Assembly (NCBI RefSeq): GCF_023343835.1
Contig: NC_064437.1
Location: forward strand, 9,265,001-9,329,000
Length of the DNA stretch: 64,000 bases
Reading direction: 5' to 3'
Origin: Lagopus muta
Lineage: Eukaryota; Chordata; Aves; Galliformes; Phasianidae
How positions within the stretch are numbered: position 1 is the first letter of the stretch; every line of letters begins with the position of its first letter. Below, in pieces: positions 1 to 14,429 of this stretch. Both the position numbers and the translations under genes were made by a program. Below the pieces are notes generated by a model. It had not been told where the DNA came from. It was given only the letters and a program-made list of their open reading frames with translations, and ran no database searches.

Positions 1-88
1 GGTCGGGTTCCGGCGGGGCCACCCCGCGGCGAGGCGGAGCCGGGCGGCGGCGGTGCAGCGGCGGGGAGCGCGGAGCGGCCCCGGGAGC

Positions 89-1412
89 ATGGGGCGGGCG
101 GCGGCAGGTGAGGGCGGCGGCTGCGGGGCGGGGGGACCGAGAACCGGGAGGGAGCAGCGCGACGGGGCAGGGACGGGGGTGCGGGGACAGAACGCGGTTA
201 CGGGCGGAGGGACCGCTCCCCGTGCTGATCCCGCAATGGGGTGCCCATCTGCTGTGCCCTCCCACAGGCACCGTGCCCCTGTTATGGGGCGGCCTCCTGC
301 TCGCTGCCAGCCTCGCCCTAGAGCCGGCACCGCAGAGTTGCAACTGCACCCATCCCCTGGACTTCCAGGCGTTCCGCACAGCTCCGCTCGCCGAGAGCTG
401 CTGCCTCAACTTCACTGGATCCAATGTCACCCACCTGGACTGGGGAGCGCTGGTAGCGGTGCGAGGGCTGCGCCAGCTCTACTTCTCACACTGCAGCATC
501 ACAGCCATCAGCAACGCCCAGGGAGTCCCCCCGGCCTTGGAGGTCTTGCACTTAAGTCACAACCAGTTGGAGAGCCTCCCCAGAGGCTTTCTGGAAGATG
601 CCCCTAATTTGAAGGTCCTCTATCTGGATGGGAACCAGCTCCAGGAGCTGCCCACATCCTTCCTGAAAGCCTCCACCCAGCTCCAGGAACTCCACCTGGG
701 GTTCAACGCACTGACCTCCCTCCCTCCCACCCTTCTGCATCCATCCCTGCTGCAGCTGCAGCTCTCCAACAACAGCTGGGAGTGCAGCTGTGCTTTGCTG
801 GATGCCCTGCAGGGCACCCCCAGCCTGCCCGCCCAGCTCACCTGCCATACACCGGAGAGGCACCGTGGTGCAGAGCTGCAGAGCATCCCACGGGACGAGC
901 TGTGCCAGCAGCACCAAAGCCTCACCGCCCTCTTCATCTGCCTGCCTCCCCTCCTCATCCTCGCAGCCATCACCTGCTGCTTCTGCAGGAGGAAAAGGAA
1001 AACCAATTACAGCCTTGGGAGCAGCCACACCTCCCCAACAGAAAGGGGCAACGTGCCCGTGTGCCCCGAGCCGCACCGCTACGTCCCCTATGAGCCAACC
1101 AGTGCCCCCTCCAAGAGCGAGGGGAAGGTGCTGCGGGGCAGCCGGGTGCTGCTGCAGCCCCCCGAGGAGAGCAGCAGGGACCTCTATGAGGAGGTGGAGA
1201 TCCAGGTGGGATCCCATGTTCCAACCTACGATGAGCAGCGGGACAGCCCTGAGACAGAGGGGGACACAGTGAGTGTCACCGACGTGCTGAAGGACTCCGC
1301 TGACCGCGAGAAGATCTACATGAACCAGTCGACCAACTATTACAACCTGGTGCCTGGCATCGAGCTGGAGGACTCGGACAACCTGGAGTATGAGAACATC
1401 GAGCTACACTGA
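89..1412 (+). CDS. Type I membrane leucine-rich-repeat protein, LRRC25-like architecture
   Basis: Two coding exons, 89-107 and 268-1412, encode 387 aa. The first supplies only MGRAAA and a split Gly codon; a GTGAGG donor and a CCCACAG acceptor join it in frame. The result is a clean signal peptide (residues 1-24), a Cys-rich LRR N-cap (31-65), about four LRRs (74-167, for example LKVLYLDGNQLQELP), and an LRR C-cap with CSC...C...C (175-219). A transmembrane helix (about 225-246) is followed by a CRRKRK stop-transfer and a 137-residue tail. The tail has tyrosine motifs: YEEV (313), YDEQ (327), YMNQ (357), YYNL (364) and YENI (381). YxN sites suggest Grb2-type SH2 docking, and YYNL plus YENI form an ITAM-like pair with a long spacer. 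The build resembles LRRC25 of myeloid cells, but orthology is not established. Longer readings that start inside the intron lack an ATG and spoil the signal peptide. Confidence 0.8.
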
Positions 1413-1967
1413 TGGGTAGCTGGGCTGGGATTTGGGATCTGGCTGGAACATACTGGTGGCTGTGGGGATACACAGACCAGTCTGCCATTTCTTGCACTGG
1501 CTGTTTGCAGAGCTGCACCCCCAAATTGCCACCCCTCCTGCTGCATTCCCCTACATGTGCCCCATGCTTGCACTGGGCAGGGCACAGGGGGTTTTCTGTG
1601 GGCTGATGGCATACTTGGACACAAGGCAAGGAGAGGAGGTGGGGCTGTCCCATCTGTACAACAGCACTGTGTGCACCAGACCCTCTGAGCAGGTTCTCTG
1701 TCGTCTCTGCATCCAGCTGCATCCAGCACAGCTCTGCTGCTTCCCAGCCTACACAGAATGGGACCCAGGGACAAGAAATGAGATCTGCTTACTGAGTCCC
1801 ACATGGGCAGCCTGGAACAGCCCTGCCTGCTCCACCAGCACACCCTGCCGTGCCCACTGCATTGTACACATGCACACACGCATGTGTGAGCACTGGGCAA
1901 AGGTGGGCTCGACTGGGGCCACGATAGCAAAGTGCTCATGGGGTGCAGCCTTCCCTGCCCAATGCAA

Positions 1968-1973
1968 AATAAA
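1968..1973 (+). promoter_or_regulatory. Poly(A) signal AATAAA of the LRR gene
   Basis: A canonical AATAAA lies about 555 bp after the stop codon of the LRR gene and implies a 3' UTR of roughly 570-590 bases. No better signal occurs before BEST4. Confidence 0.65.
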
Positions 1974-2943
1974 TCATTGTACTCCTGGCAGTGTGGCTGC
2001 ACCCTGTCTCTTGATTCGGGGCAGCGGGTGCCGACCTGTGTGACTGAGCCTGTGATTTATGGCCTACTGGTAGAAGCTGTGGGCACAGTGTTCGGGTCAG
2101 GAAGGGTTGGTGGGGGGCTGTAAATTATCTCCATTATCTCCACCCACGGGTGTCCCAGCCCTGCTGCAGCCCCGTGTCCTGTACCTGTGCCTCAGCATCA
2201 TGAGAAAGTCAAGGGGCAGCAGGGGGATGTATGAGGGGCATTTCTTGCATTGGAAGCCTCCATGGTTGGAGCCGATGCAGGCTGGGCTGGGCGCTGTGCC
2301 GGGCAGGAAGGGAGCCGGGCAGGGCGGGACACGGCGTTAAGGCTGTAAAGGAAGCGGCGTTTCCTGCCCAGCACAGCCCACAATGCGACGGAGCTGTCGA
2401 CCCTGAGGTTGCTGGGCTGGGAGCACCAGTACCAGTGCAGACAGATAGGGGATGAGGATGAGGATGGGGTGATCTCACTGCACGTCCTGTTGCTCCCTGC
2501 ATATGGTTCCCAGTGGTTTTTGTCCCACTGAGATTTGCCCTTCCAGCCCTCCGCCTCCAGCTGTCCTTTCCCCTCTTAAGGGGAACTTCCCAAAGCACCC
2601 CACTGGGCACTGTGCTTCCCAGCACCGTGCTTCCCAGCACTGGCACCAACAGCTCCCATCGACATCTCCGGTCACAGCGAGGTGTGGCTGAGCCTCAGTT
2701 CCCTGTTCCTTGGCTGTGACAGCCCCAATCCATCACCGCGGGGCTGATGGGTCCACACTGGGGTATTTAGGGGAAGTCACGGACATGAGTAGGGATGGGC
2801 AGAGGTTGCAGAGCGATCTGGCTGATGGGCACCAGTGCTTGGTGTGGGGGTGAGTGCATGTCCTGGCCAGCATCAGGGACCCTGCTCCTCCCCAGGCAGT
2901 GAGATAAAGGTGCTCCTGCCCCAAGGAGTGGGGCTGTGCTGCC

Positions 2944-5900
2944 ATGACAGTCTCCTACACACTGAAAGTCGCCAACTCCCGTTTTTGGGGCTTCTCCAAG
3001 CTGCTTTTCCGTTGGAAGGGCAGCATCTACAAGCTGCTCTACAAGGAGTTCATCGTCTTTGTGGTGCTGTATGCACTGCTCAGCATCATCTACCGGTGAG
3101 TGGGTTGCATTGCTCCCTATGCCTTCAATGTCATATGTGAGGGGCCTCGTCTGGGGGTGGGGATGTGTAGGGGTCCATCAATCATGGTCCACTGGTCCTC
3201 AAGAGACTCCCCCAGGAGGGTTGGGGTGGGATTCCACAAGGAGAAGAGGACACAGACAATGGCTTTTTGTGGGGTTCCCACTGCTCGCCCCTGACCCTGC
3301 TTCATGCCTGCTGCAGGCGGCTGCTGACCGAGGAACAGAAGCGTCTCTACACCAAGGTGGCTGAGTATTGCAACCGCTCCACGGACCTCATCCCCATGTC
3401 CTTTGTCCTAGGTATGGGTCCCTTTCCTGTTTCCCAGCTGTGGGGCTGCCCCCCCTGCCCATCCTGGCTGGGGGCTGGAGGAGTCCTGGGAGTGACTCTC
3501 AGCTCCTGGAGCCACTCTTGTCCTTGGAGATACCAATGGGATGATCATCCACCAACCCCAACCCACCGCACCATGCGCACTGACCTTGCCCCTCAGTGCC
3601 ACATCCCCTTGGTTCTTGAACACCTCCAGGGATGGTGACACCACCACCTCCCTGCTCAGTCTGTGCCTGTGCCTGACCACTCTTTTGGAGAAGAAATTTT
3701 TCCTGATATCCAACCTGAAAGAGTCAGGGATATCCCCATCTCCATCCCTGGGAACAGTAACCCCAGAAATTCAACGGGAACTGGTTCATCTTCACCGGAC
3801 CCAACCACTCAGAGCTCCCAATGGAACGTCTCTCTGCAGGTTTTTATGTCACCCTGATTGTGAATCGGTGGTGGGCACAGTACACCAGCATCCCGCTGCC
3901 TGACCAGCTCATGTGTGTCATCTCCAGCAACGTCCACGGCAAGGACGAGCGGGGTCGGATCCTGCGGCGCACCCTGGTGCGCTACGCCAACCTGTCGGCC
4001 GTCCTCATCCTACGCTCCGTCAGCACCAGGGTGCTCAAACGCTTCCCCACCATGGACCATGTGGTGGAAGCTGGTGAGGGGTGACAGACCCCAGGATGAT
4101 GGGGTGGGAGAGGTGGGGCCCTTAGAGGTGTTACTCTGGGGGAGTTTGCAGTAGGGATGCCCCGCTAATACGCATCTCCAGCCCCTTGGATGCTGTACCC
4201 AACCACGGTGTGGAGAGCTTATTTCCCTACATAGGCATTCATCCCCAAAGACACCTATGTCTTCTCTGCTCACCAACGTCCCCCATGGCTGTAGGTTCCA
4301 TACAGAATCAGATTCCCGTTGGGACCGTCCCCAAAATCATGATCATGCTGATCCTCTGCCTTGCTGCAGGCTTCATGACGCAGGATGAGCGCAAGCAGTT
4401 TGAGAGCCTGTACTCGGACTTCAACAAGTACTGGATCCCCTGTGTCTGGTTCACCAACCTGGCAGCCCAGGCGCGGCGCGATGGCCGCATCCGTGATGAT
4501 GTTGCCCTGCGTCTGCTGATGGATGTGAGTCAGCATCAGGTGTGCAAGGGGCTGAGAAGTATGGGGGATAGGGAAAAACCCACCTGTGTCTCCCTGCTAG
4601 GAGCTGAACCTGTTCCGGGCCAAGTGCAGCATGCTGTTCCACTACGACTGGATCAGCATCCCACTGGTGTACACACAGGTGAGTGACCCCAGCCCAGCAG
4701 CAATGTGGGATTGCCTCCCTTCACTGTCACCTTCTGTCCCCATGTTCCCCACGCAGGTGGTTACCATTGCTGTGTACTCCTTCTTTGCCTTCTGCCTCAT
4801 TGGGAGGCAGTTCCTGGAGCCGCTGGAGCCAGGGCAGGAGGGGGACCTGGATATGTACGTCCCCCTCTCTACCCTCCTCCAGTTCTTCTTCTACGCTGGC
4901 TGGCTGAAGGTGAGATGTGACCACATGGCTGGGATGTGCCTTAAGGGATTCCCGGCATAGCGCATGTCACAGCAGGGCACTGGGTAGATGGGACATGGAA
5001 CACCGGTCTGTTTCGTGTTTCATAGTTTGGTGGACATGGTGGCGATGGGTCAGTGGTTGGACTGGATGATCTCAGTGGTCTTTTGCAACCTGAATGATTC
5101 TATGATTATGTTCTATGTTTCTATGTGGACTGAAGGATGGAGAGCCCTGTGGGAAGGTGTCTCCGTAATTGTCCCTGTGTCCTTGTGTCACCTGTTCCCT
5201 CCCTCCCTCCCCAGGTTGCAGAGCAGATCATTAACCCTTTTGGGGAAGATGATGATGACTTTGAGACCAATCAATTGATAGACAGAAACCTGCAGGTGGG
5301 TCCTGCCCTGGGCTGTCATCGGGTTGGGTGGGCATGGGGACACCCAGCAAGGTGCCAATGGGAGCCGTCCTCTGTCCCTGCCACGTCTAGGTGTCCCTGC
5401 TGTCGGTGGATGACATGTACCAGAACCTGCCACCAGCCACCAAGGACAAGTACTGGAACGAGTCCGTGGCTCAGCCCCCCTACACCATAGCCACTGCCGC
5501 CGAGACTCTGAAGCCCTCCTTCCTGGGCTCCACCTTTGACATGCGGTGAGTGCACAGGACATCCCAATTGGAACATGGAGGGAGTCCCTACCACTGATCT
5601 GGCGGGCTCAGTGGGGACCTTGGGGACAAGCGGCCACCCTAATCACCCCTCTGTGCCCCTCAGCATGACCGAGGACATGGAGCAGAGCCAGACGGTGGAG
5701 GCCTCGCCGAACATGGCCCGCACGCAGACCCCGCTGCTCAGCCGTTTCCTCGCCGCCGCATCCCCTGCCATCAGCATCAAAAATTTTGGTCGAGGCGGCC
5801 GAGCCACCCCTCACCTGCGCCGTGCCAGGGGGGACAGCAGTGCCCACAGCGAGGACCCCGAGGCTGTCAGCCGCATCGAGGAGGAGGAGACGGAGGATGA

Positions 5901-6033
5901 GGAGAGCCAGAGGGGCAGCCCCCACTCCCCTAAGACCTCCAATAAGCAGAAGGAGAAGCTGCCACTAATCCAGGTGGAGGCACCATCCACAGAGAGCATT
6001 GAAATCGAGCAGCCAGGGGCTGGGGAGCCATGA
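2944..6033 (+). CDS. BEST4: Bestrophin-4, calcium-activated chloride channel
   Basis: Nine coding exons with GT/AG borders: 2944-3095, 3317-3411, 3840-4073, 4370-4524, 4601-4678, 4757-4909, 5215-5295, 5391-5545, 5664-6033. They sum to 1473 nt and 490 aa, close to human BEST4. The start reads [10 protein letters not shown], the bestrophin N-terminus. The hydrophobic neck residues I76, F80 and F84 are all present. The calcium clasp FGEDDDDFE falls at 298-306, the same numbering as BEST1, and the aperture position 205 is Val. NRWW, SIPLPDQ and the C-terminal PSFLGSTF are family signatures. Pentameric bestrophins conduct chloride and bicarbonate at the plasma membrane; BEST4 marks a subset of intestinal epithelial cells in mammals. 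The choice of BEST4 over BEST2 rests on the sequence of the C-terminal tail and the adjacency to RPS8 and KIF2C. Introns 2 and 6 hold CR1 fragments. Confidence 0.95.
3536..3722 (-). repeat. CR1 LINE fragment in BEST4 intron 2
   Basis: The reverse complement of the CR1 3' region is recognisable from the segment around AACACCTCCAGGGATGG and CTGACCACTCTTTTGGAG through TTCCTGATATCCAACCTGAA. It is truncated and diverged, with no coding capacity. It is a typical avian non-LTR retrotransposon remnant. Confidence 0.8.
5026..5124 (+). repeat. CR1 LINE 3'-end fragment in BEST4 intron 6
   Basis: This sequence contains GTTGGACTGGATGATCTCAG and GCAACCTGAATGATTCTATG, followed by degenerate ATTCTATG-like repeats, the hallmark 3' terminus of CR1. 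It lies in the orientation of BEST4 transcription. Confidence 0.85.
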
Positions 6034-6260
6034 GGAGGTGGAAGAGCCCTGTCCCAATGCACCCCTGGCCAGAAGCAGGACCTCACCAGTCCTGAACCAG
6101 GGTTTGTCCCCAGGGTGGTGGGGAGGTGCTGATGGGTCGGGGCGATGCCACCACTCGCAGCTGGCCAGGCACACTGCCTGCTGCCAAGGGGACAGCCCAA
6201 GCACCGAGCCAGGTCAGAGCAAATGTGTTCAGCACCGTGCTGGAATGTACCCTCAATGTT

Positions 6261-6266
6261 AATAAA
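6261..6266 (+). promoter_or_regulatory. BEST4: Poly(A) signal AATAAA of BEST4
   Basis: AATAAA lies 228 bp after the BEST4 stop, followed by a GT-rich stretch (TTTGTTGTCAC), as expected for a cleavage site near 6285. Confidence 0.75.
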
Positions 6267-6299
6267 GTTCTTGCCAACCTTGGATTTGAGGATCTTTGT

Positions 6300-8640
6300 T
6301 GTCACTCCCAGCAGTGAGGGGCAGGAACATCAACTGCATCCTAAAAGTGGGTGAACTCCATCCCATGGGCTCAGACTGCAATGCCTATGGGGCTTCAGAC
6401 CAGGTTACACAGCTGCATGCTACAAAGCAAAAGGTGCTTTCAGCCTCTGCAGGTGAATTCCCCCATCCAGACATGTTCTCCATGAGTATAACAGCAGGGC
6501 TGCTAAAAATCCCCTTTCTAAAGACTTTACCCAGAATTAATCCAGGCCTGACAAAGGCACTGGCACTCATGACCCTCTCCAAGTTCAAGCAGTATAACCC
6601 AGCACCTATCTGGCTCAGCTCATTGCATGCTTGCTGTAAATCACTGCACACAGTCACGCCAGGAGTGATGCCTCCTACTTCCCAGCTGCACGAGGCCTCG
6701 TGCCCGTGTCACCACAGGTACTGGCAGTGCCACACAGCCTGGCTATCTGCCATCCTGCCATGTTCCCATGTCCCTGCAGCACAGCTATGGGTGCCGGCTC
6801 CGTTCCCACGGGCTGTCACCCTTGGCAGCAGCGATAGCAATACTGGCTATTGATGGATCAGTCATAATCCTGCCCATCATGGCAAGGTTTACAATCCCTG
6901 CCCTTACCCTAACACTCATCTCAGCTCCTCCCTCTGTCCAAAGTCCCCCAGGAACTCCCTGAATCCTGTTTGCTCTCTGCAGAGGGTGAGCGGCGCGAGG
7001 CAAACGCGGAGGAAGCTGCCGTGACACATCCCTCCCAAATGCCCTTTATCGCAGCCACCGCACCTCTCTGCAGAACACGCTGCTAGAAAGCAGGGAAAGT
7101 TTATATGCGATCACTATGGAGAAAGAATGTGCTTGTGCAAACATCACACCCAGCCAGGCCCTGCGCTGAGACTCCCAGGTGCCCATTTCACCCCTGCAGT
7201 GAGCACAAAGCTGGGCTGCAGGGCAGTGGCACCGCTAGCAGATCGTTGATGTCTCTTCCACCCCCAGCACCCACCAGCAAAGCAGGGTGAATCCCTGCAG
7301 CTCAGGTCATCCGTGCCCACTAGCACCTCCTGCTGTCTGCTGTCAGGGCAGGGCACACAAGAAAATCAGTAGAACAGCCTTATTTGTGGGGCAGGCAGCC
7401 CTCGTTGAAGTGCTGGAGCTCAGCACCCTACCCAGCGAGGGACCCTCAGTGGACTTCACTAAGAGCTGCCTGACGGAAGGAGTTGCATTTTATTCACTAC
7501 AGCTCTGCTGGGGGCAAGCTGATCACAGACTCCTGCAGCTGAGAGTTAAGCGCAAGGTTTGGGCCACAGCCAGCCTCCATCTCACCAGAGCACTCCCACG
7601 AACAAACAGGCTTTTGTAAGAATGTACAAGTGGGTCAGGTATGCAGAGCATGCACTTAGCAGGCACCAGGTGTGTGAACATTCAGCCTGCCCAGCGCACT
7701 GGGGAACTACAAACCTGATGTTACAATGACTTTGTAAAGTTACTTGTCACCAGATGCTCCCAAACAAGGGCAAAAAACTCATCACAGTTTCCTAATCCTG
7801 CTCTAAGTGACAACGTGAAAAGCTGGAGCTTGTATCCAGCTTTCGAAAGGGGCAGGCCACAGAGAGAGCCTGGCCCTTCTGCTAGAAGGGATTTCTCTTG
7901 CACTGGAATGAGACCAGGAGATCAGGGAAAGACCAGCTAGTCACCGACCAGTGCAGACATTCAGCCAACAGCTGGTTTAGAACATGATCCTGGACCTTAA
8001 AGGTGAGCGCGCAGCCAGGCAGAAAGCACCAGGCCACGGCAAATAGGACTGCTGGCGCCAACCAGAGGACAGAAAAAAGGCAGGAGATACCAGCTGCAGG
8101 GGCCAGGGCTGTGACATCTGCTTTCAGCCAGATGCAGTCTAACAAACGTTCAGTGCTGCACCTCTGAAGCTGCTAAGTGGGCACCCTCCTCCTGAGGCAG
8201 CTTGGCAAAGGGCCCCATGCAGTCAGTGCTTACCTAAGGCACCAGAGGGCGAAGGGAACACATGCCCTGCCAGAACCACTCTATTCCCAAAAAGCCAAAC
8301 TGCAGCAGGAATGAACATCCACACCCTCCCTCTGCAGTAGTTTTTTCTAGCATTGGTAATATGCCATTTGAGCTTCATTCCATGTCTTTTACAAGTATCT
8401 GTGCAGTAATAATAATAAACAACAACCTCCTGAAGTTGCCAACCTCAATTCCTGCTGACGACTCTTCCACATTCACTTGGTTCACTAAGTCACTGCTGTA
8501 GAACCCAGCGAGACGTTAATCAACAGCAAGCAGGATCAGAGTTTACCTCAAGACAGAAAAGCACCTGGCGATTGCAGGGGAGCCTTCTTGCTTTCATGCT
8601 CCTAAGGAGCTACAAGGCCCCTCTGCACACAAATAAGCAC
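6300..8640. other. Intergenic stretch between BEST4 and RPS8 3' ends
   Basis: The two genes converge here. I see no spliceable coding exons, no RNA gene and no recognisable transposon. The open frames are short and lack family features. A possible CTCF-type motif lies at 8240-8251. Confidence 0.5.
8240..8251 (+). promoter_or_regulatory. Possible CTCF motif between convergent genes
   Basis: CACCAGAGGGCG matches the core of the CTCF consensus. It sits between the convergent ends of BEST4 and RPS8. It is a motif match only; occupancy is unknown. Confidence 0.35.
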
Positions 8641-8670
8641 AAAACCCATTTATTACCGGAGACTCGTGTG

Positions 8671-8676
8671 TTTATT
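8671..8676 (-). promoter_or_regulatory. RPS8: Poly(A) signal of RPS8
   Basis: TTTATT on the plus strand gives AATAAA on the minus strand, 27 bp past the RPS8 stop. A second copy lies at 8649-8654. Ribosomal protein mRNAs have very short 3' UTRs, so either may serve. Confidence 0.6.
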
Positions 8677-8702
8677 GGCTCTTTCAGGAGAATCATTGCT
8701 TT

Positions 8703-13028
<4,326 letters not shown>

Positions 13029-13050
13029 GGCGCAGCACCGCCGCAAAGAG
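13029..13050 (-). promoter_or_regulatory. RPS8: RPS8 5'TOP leader
   Basis: The minus strand reads CTCTTTGCGGCGG and continues to the ATG, about 22 nt. A C followed by a pyrimidine run at the cap site is the 5'TOP signature, which couples translation of ribosomal protein mRNAs to growth signalling. The exact start is inferred. Confidence 0.55.
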
Positions 13051-13216
13051 GCGGTGCAAAGGATCACGGGGCGGTTTGCCGCCGCGAATTCTCGCGAGGT
13101 CGTGACGTCATCGCGCCGGAACCGCGGGCGGGCGCCGTTGCTAAGAGACAATACAGCAACAAGAACCCTGTAGCTGATTTGCCTGTCTGCGCCCGTCATT
13201 ACCGTACGGCTCATTA

Positions 13217-13224
13217 ATTTGCAT
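13217..13224 (+). promoter_or_regulatory. Octamer (DSE) of U5 copy 1
   Basis: A perfect ATTTGCAT lies 205-212 bp upstream of the U5 start, the usual distance of the distal sequence element that binds Oct-1 in vertebrate snRNA genes. It is also within 175 bp of the inferred RPS8 start. Confidence 0.75.
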
Positions 13225-13369
13225 ACCCAGCGTGCACCGCGGCGGCGCGACCCCGACAGCGCTGCGCCGCGCCGCCGTTCCCGCGGGATAGCGCGGGGTG
13301 TGTGGGGCCGGGAGCGAAGTACGAAAGTGGGGGATTGGAAAAGGAGGACACAGCGGGAGAGACAGAGAT

Positions 13370-13380
13370 CGCCGTGTGCT
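13370..13380 (+). promoter_or_regulatory. PSE-like element of U5 copy 1
   Basis: CGCCGTGTGCT begins exactly 59 bp upstream of the U5 start. The same element at the same distance precedes all five copies, with one substitution in copy 5. This is the expected place for the proximal sequence element bound by SNAPc. Confidence 0.75.
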
Positions 13381-13428
13381 TAGACAGGCGGGCGGGCAGT
13401 GGGATGAGGGCTGCGAATAGGCAGGGTT

Positions 13429-13543
13429 ATACTCTGGTTTCTCTTCAGATCGTATAAATCTTTCGCCTTTTACTAAAGATTTCCGTGGAGAGGAACAAGC
13501 ACGAGTGTCGTGGAATTTTTTGAGGCTCCGCTTCGGCGGAGCT
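13429..13543 (+). ncRNA. RNU5: U5 snRNA gene, copy 1
   Basis: It begins ATACTCTGGTTTCTCTTCAG and carries the invariant loop CGCCTTTTACTAAAG, which contacts exon ends in the spliceosome. A variable hairpin CACGA-GTG-TCGTG, the Sm site AATTTTTTGAG and a terminal stem-loop around GCTCCGCTTCGGCGGAGC follow. An octamer, a PSE and a 3' box (GTTAAGGACAGA, 13556-13567) complete a polymerase II snRNA gene. The transcribed part reads identically in all five copies. Human U5 variant genes also lie near KIF2C, so the location looks ancestral. Confidence 0.95.
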
Positions 13544-13555
13544 ATCCCTGCTGTG

Positions 13556-13567
13556 GTTAAGGACAGA
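13556..13567 (+). terminator. 3' box of U5 copy 1
   Basis: GTTAAGGACAGA, 12 bp past the end of the U5 stem, fits the vertebrate snRNA 3' box (GTTTN0-3AAARNNAGA) that directs Integrator cleavage. The same sequence follows copies 2 and 3. GTTAACGACAGA follows copies 4 and 5. Confidence 0.7.
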
Positions 13568-13569
13568 GC

Positions 13570-13830
13570 TAGCGTGAGCGCGATGGAGCTGGTACGGCCC
13601 CCGCGCAGCTCGAGTTACGGAGCGAGTGCCCGTGCTCGTTGCGCAGTGCCGGTTACATGCAATAAGCGCGAGTATCGTGAGGCTTAATTTCTGAGGAGGC
13701 TCTCGCTATTGCTTTGGTGGAGCGTTTTCACCATTGCAGGTGAAAAGCGGAACAAGCACGAATGCCGTGGGATCTCTGAGAGTCGTGGAATTGTTGCTGC
13801 TTCCCTTCAGTGGAGCGATCTCACTGCTGC
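13570..13830 (+). repeat. Degenerate U5-derived repeats after copy 1
   Basis: Decayed units recur here, with GCGCGAGTATCGTGAGG, a TTGGTGGAGCGTTTTCACC block and GGTGAAAAGCGGAACAAGC. They resemble the array downstream of copies 2 and 3 but are more diverged. Confidence 0.65.
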
Positions 13831-14051
13831 TTCATATCACAGTGAGCGTTTCGGCTGTGCTGTTCGCTGACAATGCAACGTCCCGAGTTCCGTTCAGTTT
13901 CAGCACTGCAGCCCCCATAGCACGGTCCCGCACAGCGCTCCGCAAGCAGACGCGCCCCGCCCCGCTCCCGCCGTTCAGTTTCGTTTCAATTCGGCGCAAG
14001 GCAGTACCGCCCCAATCTGAGCGCTGAGCGCTGAGGCAATGGCGCCTCCTC

Positions 14052-14089
14052 ATTAGCATGCGGCAAATTAGCATACAACTTATTAGCAT
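14052..14089 (+). promoter_or_regulatory. Triple octamer-like DSE of U5 copy 2
   Basis: ATTAGCAT occurs three times, at 14052, 14067 and 14082, spaced exactly 15 bp, about 200-240 bp before the U5 start. It differs from the Oct-1 octamer ATTTGCAT by one base. Confidence 0.65.
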
Positions 14090-14231
14090 ACCCCGCGTGC
14101 AGACGGCGGACACGCGCGCCACGCCGGATTCCGCCGATCCGCGCGTGAGCGGCCGGCGGGATCGGACGGGGCGGCGGGGAACGGGGCGGTGCGGAGCCGG
14201 GCTGTGCCGGGAGGAACGGAGGAGGGCAGGA

Positions 14232-14242
14232 CGCCGTGTGCT
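14232..14242 (+). promoter_or_regulatory. PSE-like element of U5 copy 2
   Basis: CGCCGTGTGCT begins 59 bp upstream of the U5 start, identical in sequence and spacing to copy 1. Confidence 0.75.
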
Positions 14243-14290
14243 GGGGGCGGCGGGTCGGCAGTGGGCACGGGGCCGGGCAGGGGTGGGGTT

Positions 14291-14405
14291 ATACTCTGGT
14301 TTCTCTTCAGATCGTATAAATCTTTCGCCTTTTACTAAAGATTTCCGTGGAGAGGAACAAGCACGAGTGTCGTGGAATTTTTTGAGGCTCCGCTTCGGCG
14401 GAGCT
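14291..14405 (+). ncRNA. RNU5: U5 snRNA gene, copy 2
   Basis: The sequence over the transcribed region is identical to copy 1, including loop I, the Sm site and the terminal stem. It has a triple octamer-like DSE, a PSE at -59 and a 3' box GTTAAGGACAGA at 14418-14429. It lies in the first unit of a 1.6-kb tandem duplication and looks functional. Confidence 0.94.
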
Positions 14406-14429
14406 ATCCCTGCTGTGGTTAAGGACAGA

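Noticed and set aside
552-1217. Antisense open frame of 221 codons over the LRR gene
   Set aside because: It is a mirror of the LRR coding exon with no signal peptide or family motif.
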